A stretch of DNA of 64,000 nucleotides, from assembly GCF_013408655.1 (NCBI RefSeq), contig NZ_JACCBP010000002.1, forward strand, positions 62,001-126,000, in the 5' to 3' direction. Shown piece after piece: positions 1 to 7,861 of this stretch. Source of the stretch: Pigmentiphaga litoralis. Lineage in GTDB: Bacteria > Pseudomonadota > Gammaproteobacteria > Burkholderiales > Burkholderiaceae_B. How positions within the stretch are numbered: the stretch's first letter is position 1; each line of letters opens with the position of its first letter. A program made the position numbers and the translations under genes. Below the pieces are notes generated by a model, which was not told the DNA's origin, made no database searches, and saw only the letters and a list, made by a program, of their open reading frames with translations.

Positions 1-2684
1 CGTTGCCATGCCAGTTTGTAGGTTTCGTCCAGCTTCTTGCCAGACGCGCCAGCCATGTAGATGTTCAGCGACTGCGACTGGTCGATCCACTTCTGGCGGC
101 GCGAGGCGCATTCCACCAGCCAGCTGGGTTCGACTTCGAACGCGGTGGCGTACAGCTGGCGCATTTCGGCCGGCACGCGGTCGATCTTGGCCAGGCTGCC
201 GTCGAAATACTTCAGGTCGGCGACCATCACTTCGTCCCACAGTCCGAGCTTCTTCAGATCGCGGACCAGGTAATCGTTGACGATGGTGAATTCACCCGAC
301 AGGTTCGACTTCACGTACAGGTTCTGATAGGTCGGTTCGATGCACGCGGATACGCCAATGATATTGGAAATCGTGGCGGTGGGCGCGATGGCGACGCAGT
401 TCGAATTGCGCATGCCATGGGCCTTGATGCGGGTGCGCAACGCGTTCCAGTCCAGCGTCTCGCTGTCGTCGACGTCGACATAGCCGCCGCGTGCGTCACG
501 CAGCAGTTGCACCGAGTCTTTCGGCAGGATGCCCTGATCCCACAGCGAACCCTTGAACGACTGATAGGCGCCGCGCTCTTCGGCCAGACGGGTCGAGGCC
601 AGGTAGGCGTAATAGCAGACCGCTTCCATCGACGTGTCGGCAAAGCTGACGGCGTCTTGCGAGGCGTACGGCACGCGCATGATGTGCAGCGAGTCCTGGA
701 AGCCCATGATGCCCAGGCCGACCGGACGATGACGCGCGTTCGAATTGCGGGCCTTGTCGACAGCGTAGTAGTTGATGTCGATCACGTTGTCGAGCATGCG
801 CATCGCGATGTCGATGGTGCGCTTGAGCTTGTCGTGGTCGAGCGTGACCTTGCCATCGGCGCCGGTCGTCAGGTGAGCCACCAGGTTCACGGAACCCAGG
901 TTGCACACGGCGATTTCGGAGTCGTTGGTGTTCAGCGTGATTTCGGTGCACAGGTTCGAGCTGTGGACGACGCCGACGTGCTGCTGCGGCGACCGGATGT
1001 TGCAAGGATCCTTGAACGTGATCCATGGGTGGCCGGTTTCGAACAGCATCGACAGCATCTTGCGCCACAGATTCAGCGCAGGCATCTTCTTGAACAGCTT
1101 CAGTTCGCCGGTCTGCGTCTTGTTTTCGTAGCCCAGGTACGCGGCTTCGAAGTCCTTGCCGACCAGGTCGTGCAGGTCAGGCGTGTCCGATGGCGAGAAC
1201 AGCGTCCAGTCCGCGCCTTCCATCACGCGCTTCATGAACAGGTCGGGAATCCAGTTCGCCGTGTTCATGTCGTGCGTGCGGCGGCGTTCGTCGCCCGTGT
1301 TCTTGCGCAGTTCCAGGAATTCTTCGATGTCCAGGTGCCACGTTTCCAGGTAGGTGCAGACCGCGCCCTTGCGCTTGCCGCCCTGGTTGACCGCGACGGC
1401 CGTGTCGTTGACGACCTTCAGGAACGGGACCACGCCCTGGCTTTCGCCGTTGGTGCCCTTGATGTGGCTGCGCAGCGCGCGGACCGGGGTCCAGTCGTTG
1501 CCAAGGCCGCCGGCGTACTTGGCCAGCAGCGCGTTTTCCTTGATGGCGTCGTAGATGCCTTCCAAGTTGTCGGCAACCGTGGTCAGGTAGCACGACGACA
1601 GTTGCGAGTGCAGCGTGCCCGAGTTGAACAGGGTCGGGGTCGAGCTCATGAAGTCGAACGACGACAGGATGTTGTAGAACTCGATCGCGCGGGTCTCGCG
1701 GTCTTTTTCAGCGATCGCCAGGCCCATCGCGACGCGCATGAAGAAGGCCTGCGGCAGTTCCAGACGCTTGCCTTCGATGTGCAGGAAATAACGGTCGTAC
1801 AGGGTCTGCAGGCCCAGGTAGGTGAACTGCAGGTCGCGCTTGTCGTCCAGCGCCTTGCCGATGCGGTCCAGGTCGAACTTGGCCAGTTCCGGGTTCAGCA
1901 GGCCGCCTTCGATGCCGCGGGCGATGAAGGTCGGGAAGTATTCGGCGTAGCGCTCTTCCATGGCCGACTGCTCGACTTCTTCACCCAGCACTTCCTTGCG
2001 GATCGTGTGCAGCAGCAGGCGCGCGGTGACGGTGCTGTACGCCGGATCCTTTTCGAGCTGCGAACGGGCTGCCAGGATGGCCGACTTGAAGATCTCGTCG
2101 ACAGGCACGCCGTCGTACAGGTTCTTGACCGTTTCCTTGAAGATGCCGTCGACCGACACGAACTCGGTCAGGCCGACGCAAGCGGCTTCGATCACGGAAT
2201 GCAGATGGGCCGGGTCCAGCGGCACGCGGCGGCCGTTGTCGGTCACGTGCAAGGTGGGCTGGCTGGCGTCGGTGTGCATCAGGGCGCGCTGCTGGGCGCG
2301 CTTTTCACGGTACAGCACGTAGGCGCGGGCCACGTCGTGTTCACCCGAGCGCATCAGCGCGAGTTCGACCTGGTCCTGGATGTCTTCGATATGCACGGTG
2401 CCGCCGCTGGGCTGGCGGCGCACGAGCGCGTTCACCACCTGGCCGGTCAGCTGCTCGACCAGCTCGCGCACACGCGCGGAAGCAGCGCCCTGGCCGCCAT
2501 TGACGGCGAGAAAGGCTTTGGTGAGCGCGACAGAAATCTTGCCGGGTTCGAAACTGACCACGCTGCCGTTACGACGGATGATCTTGTGGTCGTTGTAGAC
2601 CGCCTTGGACTCGGCCGCCGGGGCGGCTGGCTTGGTGGCGGGCGGCACGGCGGCCGGTTGGGCCGATGGCGTGGATAGTTGCAT
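1..2684 (-). CDS. nrdA: Ribonucleoside-diphosphate reductase class I, alpha (large) subunit, C-terminus outside window
   Basis: Reduces ribonucleoside diphosphates to deoxyribonucleotides with a NrdB radical subunit (not in the window). The minus strand is open from the ATG at 2684 to the window edge (about 894 residues). After about 25 Ala/Pro-rich residues comes an ATP-cone (KIIRRNGSVVSFE through YREKRAQQR) and then a second, more divergent cone-like segment (HVTDNGRRVPLD through LLLHTIRKEV). The catalytic barrel follows, with the redox and radical cysteines in SQLSSCYL, SNLCTEITL and AVCNLGSVN. The long plus-strand ORF over the same bases is a GC-driven shadow. The gene stands alone here behind a leader of about 200 nt with tandem NrdR boxes, so nucleotide-dependent repression by NrdR is likely. 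Two cones make the N-terminus longer than in E. coli NrdA. Confidence 0.96.
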   Translation of the reverse strand, partial: MQLSTPSAQPAAVPPATKPAAPAAESKAVYNDHKIIRRNGSVVSFEPGKISVALTKAFLAVNGGQGAASARVRELVEQLTGQVVNALVRRQPSGGTVHIEDIQDQVELALMRSGEHDVARAYVLYREKRAQQRALMHTDASQPTLHVTDNGRRVPLDPAHLHSVIEAACVGLTEFVSVDGIFKETVKNLYDGVPVDEIFKSAILAARSQLEKDPAYSTVTARLLLHTIRKEVLGEEVEQSAMEERYAEYFPTFIARGIEGGLLNPELAKFDLDRIGKALDDKRDLQFTYLGLQTLYDRYFLHIEGKRLELPQAFFMRVAMGLAIAEKDRETRAIEFYNILSSFDFMSSTPTLFNSGTLHSQLSSCYLTTVADNLEGIYDAIKENALLAKYAGGLGNDWTPVRALRSHIKGTNGESQGVVPFLKVVNDTAVAVNQGGKRKGAVCTYLETWHLDIEEFLELRKNTGDERRRTHDMNTANWIPDLFMKRVMEGADWTLFSPSDTPDLHDLVGKDFEAAYLGYENKTQTGELKLFKKMPALNLWRKMLSMLFETGHPWITFKDPCNIRSPQQHVGVVHSSNLCTEITLNTNDSEIAVCNLGSVNLVAHLTTGADGKVTLDHDKLKRTIDIAMRMLDNVIDINYYAVDKARNSNARHRPVGLGIMGFQDSLHIMRVPYASQDAVSFADTSMEAVCYYAYLASTRLAEERGAYQSFKGSLWDQGILPKDSVQLLRDARGGYVDVDDSETLDWNALRTRIKAHGMRNSNCVAIAPTATISNIIGVSACIEPTYQNLYVKSNLSGEFTIVNDYLVRDLKKLGLWDEVMVADLKYFDGSLAKIDRVPAEMRQLYATAFEVEPSWLVECASRRQKWIDQSQSLNIYMAGASGKKLDETYKLAWQ

Positions 2685-2788
2685 GGTGGCTCCTCGAAGA
2701 CTGTGAGCAGGGAAGGTCGATGCTCAAGATCGGGTTATGAGATAAGGCTGGACAGGTACTGGCGCCCACGTCGAAGGCTTTGTAGTAA

Positions 2789-2824
2789 AGCGAAAGGCCT
2801 AACCGCCGGGCGGTGAGGCCTTTC
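2789..2824 (-). other. Hairpin in the nrdA leader
   Basis: The complementary arms aaaggcct and aggccttt enclose a second stem (accgcc / ggcggt), giving a strong stem-loop between the NrdR boxes and nrdA. No clear T-run follows on the minus strand, so I do not call it a terminator. It may shape the leader mRNA or be an attenuator remnant. Confidence 0.45.
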
Positions 2825-2889
2825 CGACATACGGGTCGACTGACCGTGCAAATTGGGTACTGCTTGAACGTGCGAAATTCGTCTTGTAA

Positions 2890-2936
2890 ACACTAGATGC
2901 AGTGGTGTCTCGAAGCGATAGCACTAAGTGTAGTGG
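2890..2936 (-). promoter_or_regulatory. Tandem NrdR boxes upstream of nrdA
   Basis: Two imperfect palindromes, acactagatgcagtgg (2890-2905) and gcactaagtgtagtgg (2921-2936), start 31 bp apart, i.e. three helical turns. This matches the known form and spacing of NrdR boxes in front of ribonucleotide reductase genes. They lie about 205-250 bp upstream of the nrdA start. Binding by NrdR is inferred from the motif only. Confidence 0.8.
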
Positions 2937-3151
2937 TGCGAGGTGCCCTTGATCAAGCGCGGCAAACCTGTTATCGGCTGTCGAAAGCGGCTTGCGGCTA
3001 CGCAAAATACCGGGGTCACCTCCTCCAAACGCATGAACTGCGCCGCTTTGTGACGGGCATCGATCATTGGCAAGGGATTCCAGCCAGAATCCGCTGGAGA
3101 AGCCCGTTCCGCAACGATTCCGGCCGGCCGGAACGCGCCAGAAAAAAATTT

Positions 3152-3868
3152 TCAGGCGGGCAATTGCCGCAGCGCCCAACCCGCTTCTGTGGCAAAACGT
3201 CCCCAGTCGAAGGCCGGGCCCGGGTCGGTCTTGCGCCCTGGCGCGATATGTTCATGCCCCCGCACGGCCCATAGCGGGTAGCGGGTGCGCAGCGCGGGCG
3301 TCAGCCAGGCCAGCGACCGGTATTGCGCGGCAGTGAAAGGCAGGGTGTCGGTGCCTTCCAGCTCGATGCCGATCGAAAAGTCATTGCAGCGGTCCCGCCC
3401 GCGAAACGACGAGACGCCCGCGTGCCAGGCCCGCCGGTCGGTGCTCACGAACTGCACGATCACGCCGTCCCGGCCGATTACGAAGTGCGCCGACACCCGC
3501 AGCGGCCGCAAGCGGTCGAACCAGGGGTGCGCAGTGTAATCCAGGGTGTTGGTAAACAGCCCGCGCACGTACGGTCCGCCGAATTCGCCCGGGGGCAGGC
3601 TGATGTTGTGGAGCACCAGCAGGGACACCTGGGTGCCGGGCGGGCGGGCGTCGCTGTTGGGCGACGGCGCGTGGCGCACGGCCGGGTGGATGATCCAGCC
3701 ATGCCGGTCCAGGATGGCGGGGGCCGCAACCACCGGCCCCAGGGGGTCGGACTGGGACAGGGGCGCAGCCGCGGCCTCGGCCTGCGCCAGCCGGCCGCCA
3801 GTATGGGATGGCGTCAGCGTGCCGCCAGGGTCGGGCCATTGCGTGTCGCGGAAATCAGACTGCGCCAT
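3152..3868 (-). CDS. ampD: 1,6-anhydro-N-acetylmuramyl-L-alanine amidase AmpD
   Basis: Cytoplasmic zinc amidase of peptidoglycan recycling that removes the peptide from anhydro-muropeptides. Its activity sets the inducer level for AmpR-type beta-lactamase control. The amidase_2 fold starts near residue 80 with the first zinc His in LVLHNISLPPGEFGGPYV. It continues with RRAWHAGVSSFRGRDRCNDFSIGIELEG and ends with the diagnostic GHEHIAPGRKTDPGPAFDW (second His and Asp). At 238 residues it is about 50 longer than E. coli AmpD (183), because of a low-complexity N-terminus. No internal Met allows an obvious shorter start, so a GTG start within that stretch is possible. It forms a same-strand group with the two genes at 3881 and 4244. 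The peptidoglycan recycling gene anmK is elsewhere in the window at 55 kb. Confidence 0.93.
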   Translation of the reverse strand: MAQSDFRDTQWPDPGGTLTPSHTGGRLAQAEAAAAPLSQSDPLGPVVAAPAILDRHGWIIHPAVRHAPSPNSDARPPGTQVSLLVLHNISLPPGEFGGPYVRGLFTNTLDYTAHPWFDRLRPLRVSAHFVIGRDGVIVQFVSTDRRAWHAGVSSFRGRDRCNDFSIGIELEGTDTLPFTAAQYRSLAWLTPALRTRYPLWAVRGHEHIAPGRKTDPGPAFDWGRFATEAGWALRQLPA

Positions 3869-3880
3869 CGTGACGCTCGA

Positions 3881-4165
3881 TCAGGACTTCGGGCCGCGCA
3901 GCGAATGCGCCAGCCCGCAATAGTTATAGCCCTTGCGCCGCACGGCTTCATCGGTGGGCAACTGGATGCCGCAGTGGGCGCAGCGCACCATCAGTTCGGT
4001 TCCCGTGCCGTTGCCGTTGCCTTTGGCGCCCGGCCGGGTGCCCGGCGGGTGCTGATGCCGTGATGACGGCGTGGGCGGGGCGCCCCGGGCGGCTTTTTGC
4101 GCCAGGAGCCGCGCGACCACCAGCGCCACCAGGATGATCACGATCCAGAAAAGAAGCTTGCTCAT
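3881..4165 (-). CDS. PP0621-family small membrane-anchored protein with Cys motif
   Basis: 94 residues: one N-terminal transmembrane helix (LLFWIVIILVALVVARLLA), a Pro/Gly-rich linker, then a compact C-terminal domain. That domain carries CAHCGIQLPTDEAVRRKGYNYCGLAH, a zinc-ribbon-like arrangement with CxxC and a later C..H. This combination is the hallmark of the PP0621 family, whose function is unknown. The gene sits 12 bp upstream of ampD and about 80 bp downstream of ypjD on the same strand, so the three may be co-transcribed. Confidence 0.8.
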   Translation of the reverse strand: MSKLLFWIVIILVALVVARLLAQKAARGAPPTPSSRHQHPPGTRPGAKGNGNGTGTELMVRCAHCGIQLPTDEAVRRKGYNYCGLAHSLRGPKS

Positions 4166-4243
4166 AGGGTCAGGGAAGGGTGCAGGGAAGGGGGCGAATG
4201 CAGGACCAGGCGCGCCGGACGGCGGCCGGGGATATCTGTCAGC

Positions 4244-5095
4244 TTAGCGGTGAAGGATGACTTCCAGCACGAAACGGCTGCCGGTATACGCAAGAAGCAA
4301 CAGTGCAAAGCCGGTCAGGGTCCAGCGCAGCGCGATCCGGCCACGCCAGCCCCACACCTGCCGGCCCAGCAGCAGCAGGCCGAACGTGAGCCACGACAGC
4401 AGCGTGAACACCGTTTTATGGTCGAAGGGCAGCGGTTTGCCCGACAGGGCTTCCGAAATGATGATGCCCGTCATGACCGCCAGGGTCAGCAGCACGAAAC
4501 CCACCCAGATCAGCCGGAACAGCAGGCGTTCCAGCATCAGCAGCGGCGGCATGGCGTCGAACAGCCGCGCCAGCACCTGGCCCGTGCGGGTCGCCGGCAC
4601 GGCGGCGTCGGTCGACAATTCATGCAGGCGGCGGTCGGCCGACGCCATCAGCAGGGCGTGCAGCGCGGCGATCGTGATCATGGCGTAGGCCGACAGCGAA
4701 ATGGCCAGGTGCACGCGCAGCCAGCCGCTGTCGGCATGGGCGATCACCCGGCCATCGGGAAACAGCAGCACCAGCAGGGTGGCGATGGCGCCGATCGGCA
4801 TCAGCCACAGGCGCAGGCCGTCGATCGCGATCCACAGGCTTTCCCCCCAGAACACGACCAGCCCCATCCACAAGGCCGCCGACACGCCCAGCGCAAATCC
4901 CAGGCGCAAGTCGCCGTCCCCCAGCATGCCTTGTTGCACGGCAATGCCATGGACGAGCAGCACCAGGGCCAGGCCGACACGTTCGGCCGCGCCTGCCCGG
5001 GCTTCGGGGTGCGAGGAAACGGCGCGCCAGGCGACTACCGCCAAAACGGCGTAACCGGCTGCGGCCAGTGCGTGCAATACAATTCCCATATCCAT
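4244..5095 (-). CDS. ypjD: Inner-membrane protein YpjD, CcsA/cytochrome c assembly family
   Basis: About 283 residues with eight or so hydrophobic helices, starting MDMGIVLHALAAAGYAVLAVVAWRAV. Family features are the histidine in SWLRVHLAISLSAYAMITIAALHALLM and the loop GKPLPFDHKTVFTLLSWLTFG, as in the CcsA/ResC haem-handling family. The reading frame stays open far upstream across ffh on the opposite strand. The true start must be the ATG at 5095 (or 5089), because ffh begins only 24 bp away at 5120. Homologues named YpjD/CorB-associated have no firmly established role, so a haem function here is inference. The ffh neighbourhood is commonly seen in related genomes. Confidence 0.85.
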   Translation of the reverse strand: MDMGIVLHALAAAGYAVLAVVAWRAVSSHPEARAGAAERVGLALVLLVHGIAVQQGMLGDGDLRLGFALGVSAALWMGLVVFWGESLWIAIDGLRLWLMPIGAIATLLVLLFPDGRVIAHADSGWLRVHLAISLSAYAMITIAALHALLMASADRRLHELSTDAAVPATRTGQVLARLFDAMPPLLMLERLLFRLIWVGFVLLTLAVMTGIIISEALSGKPLPFDHKTVFTLLSWLTFGLLLLGRQVWGWRGRIALRWTLTGFALLLLAYTGSRFVLEVILHR

Positions 5096-5119
5096 ATGGA
5101 AGTGTAAGCGAACCCAGTC

Positions 5120-6538
5120 ATGCTTGATAACCTTACCAACCGCCTGTCGCGCGTCGTCAAGACGCTGCGCGGCGAAGCCCGACTGACCGAGGCCAATACC
5201 CAGGACATGCTGCGCGAAGTGCGCCTGGCGCTGCTCGAGGCGGACGTCTCGCTGCCGGTCGTGCGCGAATTCGTGTCGCGCGTCAAAGAAAAGGCGTTGG
5301 GCGAGGAAGTCGCCAACAGCCTGACGCCGGGCCAGGCCCTGGTCGGCGTGGTCCACAAGGAATTGACGTCCCTGATGGGCGGCGACCTGGGCCCGCATGC
5401 CAGCGAACTGTCGCTGGCGCAGCAGCCCCCCGCGATCATCCTGATGGCCGGCCTGCAGGGCTCGGGCAAGACCACCACCACCGGCAAGCTGGCCCGCTGG
5501 CTGGCCGAAGGCGGCCACAGCCAGAACGGCCACAAGTCGGGCAAGAAGAAAGTGCTGGTGGTCAGTGCCGACGTGTACCGTCCGGCCGCTATCGAACAGC
5601 TGAAAACCGTCGCGGCGCAGGCTGGCGTCGATTTCATGCCGTCGTCGGCCGACCAGAAGCCCGAAGACATCGCCCGCAATGCGCTGGACTTTGCCAAGCG
5701 CCACCACCATGACGTGCTGATCGTCGACACGGCCGGCCGCCTGGGCATCGACGAAGCCATGATGCAGGAAATCCGTGCGCTGCACGCCCTGCTCAAGCCG
5801 ATCGAAACCCTGTTCGTGGTTGACGCCATGCTGGGCCAGGACGCCGTCAACGTCGCCAAGGCCTTCAATGAAGCGCTGCCGCTGACCGGTGTGGTGCTGA
5901 CCAAGCTGGACGGCGATGCGCGCGGCGGTGCGGCGCTGTCGGTGCGTCACGTGACGGGCAAGCCGCTCAAGTTCGTGGGCGTGTCCGAAAAGCTGGCCGG
6001 CCTGGAACCCTTCCACCCGGAACGGATGGCGCAGCGCGTGCTGGGCATGGGCGACATCCTGTCGCTGGTCGAAGAAGCGCAAAAAGCCATCAACGTCGAC
6101 GAGGCGCAAAAGCTCGCCGCGAAGATGAAGGCCGGCGACAAGTTCGACCTGAACGACTTCCGCGCCCAGATCGCGCAAATGAAGAACATGGGCGACATGA
6201 GCTCGCTGCTGGAAAAGCTGCCCGCGCAGTTTTCGCAGGCGGCGTCGCAGGTCGACAGCAAACAGGCGTCGCGCCAGATCCGCCGCATGGAAGGCATCCT
6301 GAATTCCATGACGGAAATGGAACGGGCCAAGCCGGAACTGCTCAAGGCCTCGCGCAAGCGGCGCATTGCGGCCGGTTCGGGCGTGCCGGTGCAGGAAATC
6401 AACCGCATGCTGTCGCAGTTCGAGCAGATGCAGTCGATGATGAAGCAGATGAAGAAGGGCGGCATGGCCAAGATGATGCGGGCCATGGGCGGCATGAAGG
6501 CATTGAAGGGCATGAAGGGCCTGCCCGGCATGAAGTGA
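5120..6538 (+). CDS. ffh: Signal recognition particle protein Ffh
   Basis: GTPase that binds signal sequences of nascent membrane proteins with 4.5S RNA and docks at FtsY. It has 472 residues in the usual N-G-M order: an N-domain helical bundle, then GLQGSGKTTTTGKLA (P-loop, G1), DTAGRLGID (G3) and TKLDGDARGG (G4/G5). The methionine-rich M domain ends with QFEQMQSMMKQMKKGG and a GMK-rich tail. It is divergent from ypjD with only 24 bp between the two starts, so each promoter must overlap the neighbouring gene or gene start. Confidence 0.97.
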   Translation: MLDNLTNRLSRVVKTLRGEARLTEANTQDMLREVRLALLEADVSLPVVREFVSRVKEKALGEEVANSLTPGQALVGVVHKELTSLMGGDLGPHASELSLAQQPPAIILMAGLQGSGKTTTTGKLARWLAEGGHSQNGHKSGKKKVLVVSADVYRPAAIEQLKTVAAQAGVDFMPSSADQKPEDIARNALDFAKRHHHDVLIVDTAGRLGIDEAMMQEIRALHALLKPIETLFVVDAMLGQDAVNVAKAFNEALPLTGVVLTKLDGDARGGAALSVRHVTGKPLKFVGVSEKLAGLEPFHPERMAQRVLGMGDILSLVEEAQKAINVDEAQKLAAKMKAGDKFDLNDFRAQIAQMKNMGDMSSLLEKLPAQFSQAASQVDSKQASRQIRRMEGILNSMTEMERAKPELLKASRKRRIAAGSGVPVQEINRMLSQFEQMQSMMKQMKKGGMAKMMRAMGGMKALKGMKGLPGMK

Positions 6539-6646
6539 TGCGGTGGGTGGCGTGACGAGGCGACGGCCGGGTGGCGGGCCGTGTCGGGTGGCGCTGATCA
6601 CGCGCCCGGGATCACGCGGCCAACGCCTGTTCGATTAGGAGGCACG

Positions 6647-7819
6647 ATGAAGCGAACCCCGCAGCGACGCGACCCCGATACACGGATGACCCGCGCTGAC
6701 TTCCTGCGTTTTGGCGTGGCCAGTGCGGGCGCGGCAGTCGCAGGCTCGCTGGGCTTGGTGCCCGGCACGGCGCGCGCGTCGGCCGCATCCGACGCCGCGG
6801 CCCGCGCGCTCAATGCCGCAACCGCGGTGCAGTCCGGCCGGGTCGATCCTCCGCCATTGGCCAAGACGCCGTCGATCGGCGCCAATCCGGCATCGGGCGC
6901 CACATCGTCGCCACCGCCTTCGCCCGACCAGGCGGCGGCTCAATCGGCAGATGCCACCGGCGCGGCGCCCGCCAAGGGGCAGATGCAGCAACGCCGTATC
7001 CCCTCCAGTGGCGAGAACCTGCCGGTGATCGGCGTGGGCACCTGGCGCACCTTTGACGTGGGCGACCGGCCGCAAGACCGCGCGCCGCTGGCCGAGGTGC
7101 TCCAGGTGCTGTTCGATGCGGGCGGGTCGGTCATCGACAGTTCGCCCATGTATGGCGCGTCCGAAAAAGTCACCGGCGACGTGCTGGCCCTGATGGACGG
7201 CTTTACCAACGAGGCCCACGGCCGCGCCTTCCTGGCCACCAAGGTGTGGACGCAGGGCCGCGAGGCCGGCATCACGCAGATGCGCGAATCCATGCGCCTG
7301 CTGCGCGACGACAAGCTTGACCTCATGCAGATCCACAATCTGGTGGACTGGAAGGTGCACCTGCCCACGCTGCGCGCGTGGAAGGCCGAAGGGCGCATCC
7401 GCTACCTGGGGGTGACGCACTACACCGCCAGCGCGCATGCGCAGCTCGAAGCCGTCATCAAGTCTGAAAAGCTCGATTTCGTGCAGCTGAACTACGCGCT
7501 GGATGATCGCGCAGCCGCGCAGCGCCTGCTGCCCCTGGCGGCGGATCGTGGCGTGGCCGTGATCGTGAATCAGCCGTTTGGTGGCGGGGGGCTGTTGCGG
7601 TCTTTGGGCAGCCAGTCGCTGCCATCGTGGGCAGGCGAGATCGGCTGCACGTCCTGGGCGCAACTGCTGCTTAAATTCGTGCTGGCCCACCCGGCGGTCA
7701 CGTGCGCCATTCCCGGCACGGGCAAACCTGACCACATGCGGGACAACGTCCAGGCAGGCGTGGGGCCGTACCCGGACATCGACATGCAGGCGCGCATGAT
7801 CGCGCTGCTGGGGAAGTAG
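6647..7819 (+). CDS. Exported-type aldo/keto reductase with long N-terminal linker
   Basis: 390 residues. The start at 6647 is chosen because a perfect AGGAGG (6637-6642) precedes it. Residues 1-45 look like a Tat-style leader (MTRADFLRFGVASAGAAVAGSLG...ARA), but the twin arginine is TRAD rather than RR, so export by Tat is uncertain. A Pro/Ala/Ser-rich linker of about 65 residues follows. The aldo/keto reductase barrel has the catalytic tetrad visible: Asp and Tyr in VIDSSPMYGASE, Lys in LATKVWTQG and His in LMQIHNLVDW. The substrate is unknown. It is convergent with proS. Related proteins are annotated as Tat-secreted aldo/keto reductases. Confidence 0.88.
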   Translation: MKRTPQRRDPDTRMTRADFLRFGVASAGAAVAGSLGLVPGTARASAASDAAARALNAATAVQSGRVDPPPLAKTPSIGANPASGATSSPPPSPDQAAAQSADATGAAPAKGQMQQRRIPSSGENLPVIGVGTWRTFDVGDRPQDRAPLAEVLQVLFDAGGSVIDSSPMYGASEKVTGDVLALMDGFTNEAHGRAFLATKVWTQGREAGITQMRESMRLLRDDKLDLMQIHNLVDWKVHLPTLRAWKAEGRIRYLGVTHYTASAHAQLEAVIKSEKLDFVQLNYALDDRAAAQRLLPLAADRGVAVIVNQPFGGGGLLRSLGSQSLPSWAGEIGCTSWAQLLLKFVLAHPAVTCAIPGTGKPDHMRDNVQAGVGPYPDIDMQARMIALLGK

Positions 7820-7829
7820 GCGGAGCGGG

Positions 7830-7855
7830 GGCCGGGACCCAACTTCGTCCCGGCC
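7830..7855. terminator. Hairpin between convergent aldo/keto reductase gene and proS
   Basis: ggccgggac and gtcccggcc form a 9-bp GC-rich stem with an 8-nt loop between the two stop codons. There is no T-run, so it may act as an mRNA 3' end stabiliser rather than an intrinsic terminator. Confidence 0.4.
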
Positions 7856-7861
7856 TGCTGC

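Larger units (their letters stand above)
2685..3151. other. Intergenic region between ampD and nrdA (467 bp)
   Basis: It holds the nrdA leader hairpin and NrdR boxes described separately. The remaining part (about 2940-3150) shows no gene. ORFs crossing it are short and lack recognisable domains or ribosome binding sites. Confidence 0.6.

Noticed and set aside
3..2678. 891-residue plus-strand ORF
   Set aside because: It is the antisense of nrdA. Its translation is a low-complexity Arg/Gln/Val/His mixture without domains, while the minus strand encodes a full NrdA.
5100..6601. Long minus-strand extension of the ypjD frame across ffh
   Set aside because: The opposite strand is clearly ffh. 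The extension is a His/Arg/Gln-rich shadow and the YpjD similarity starts only at 5095.
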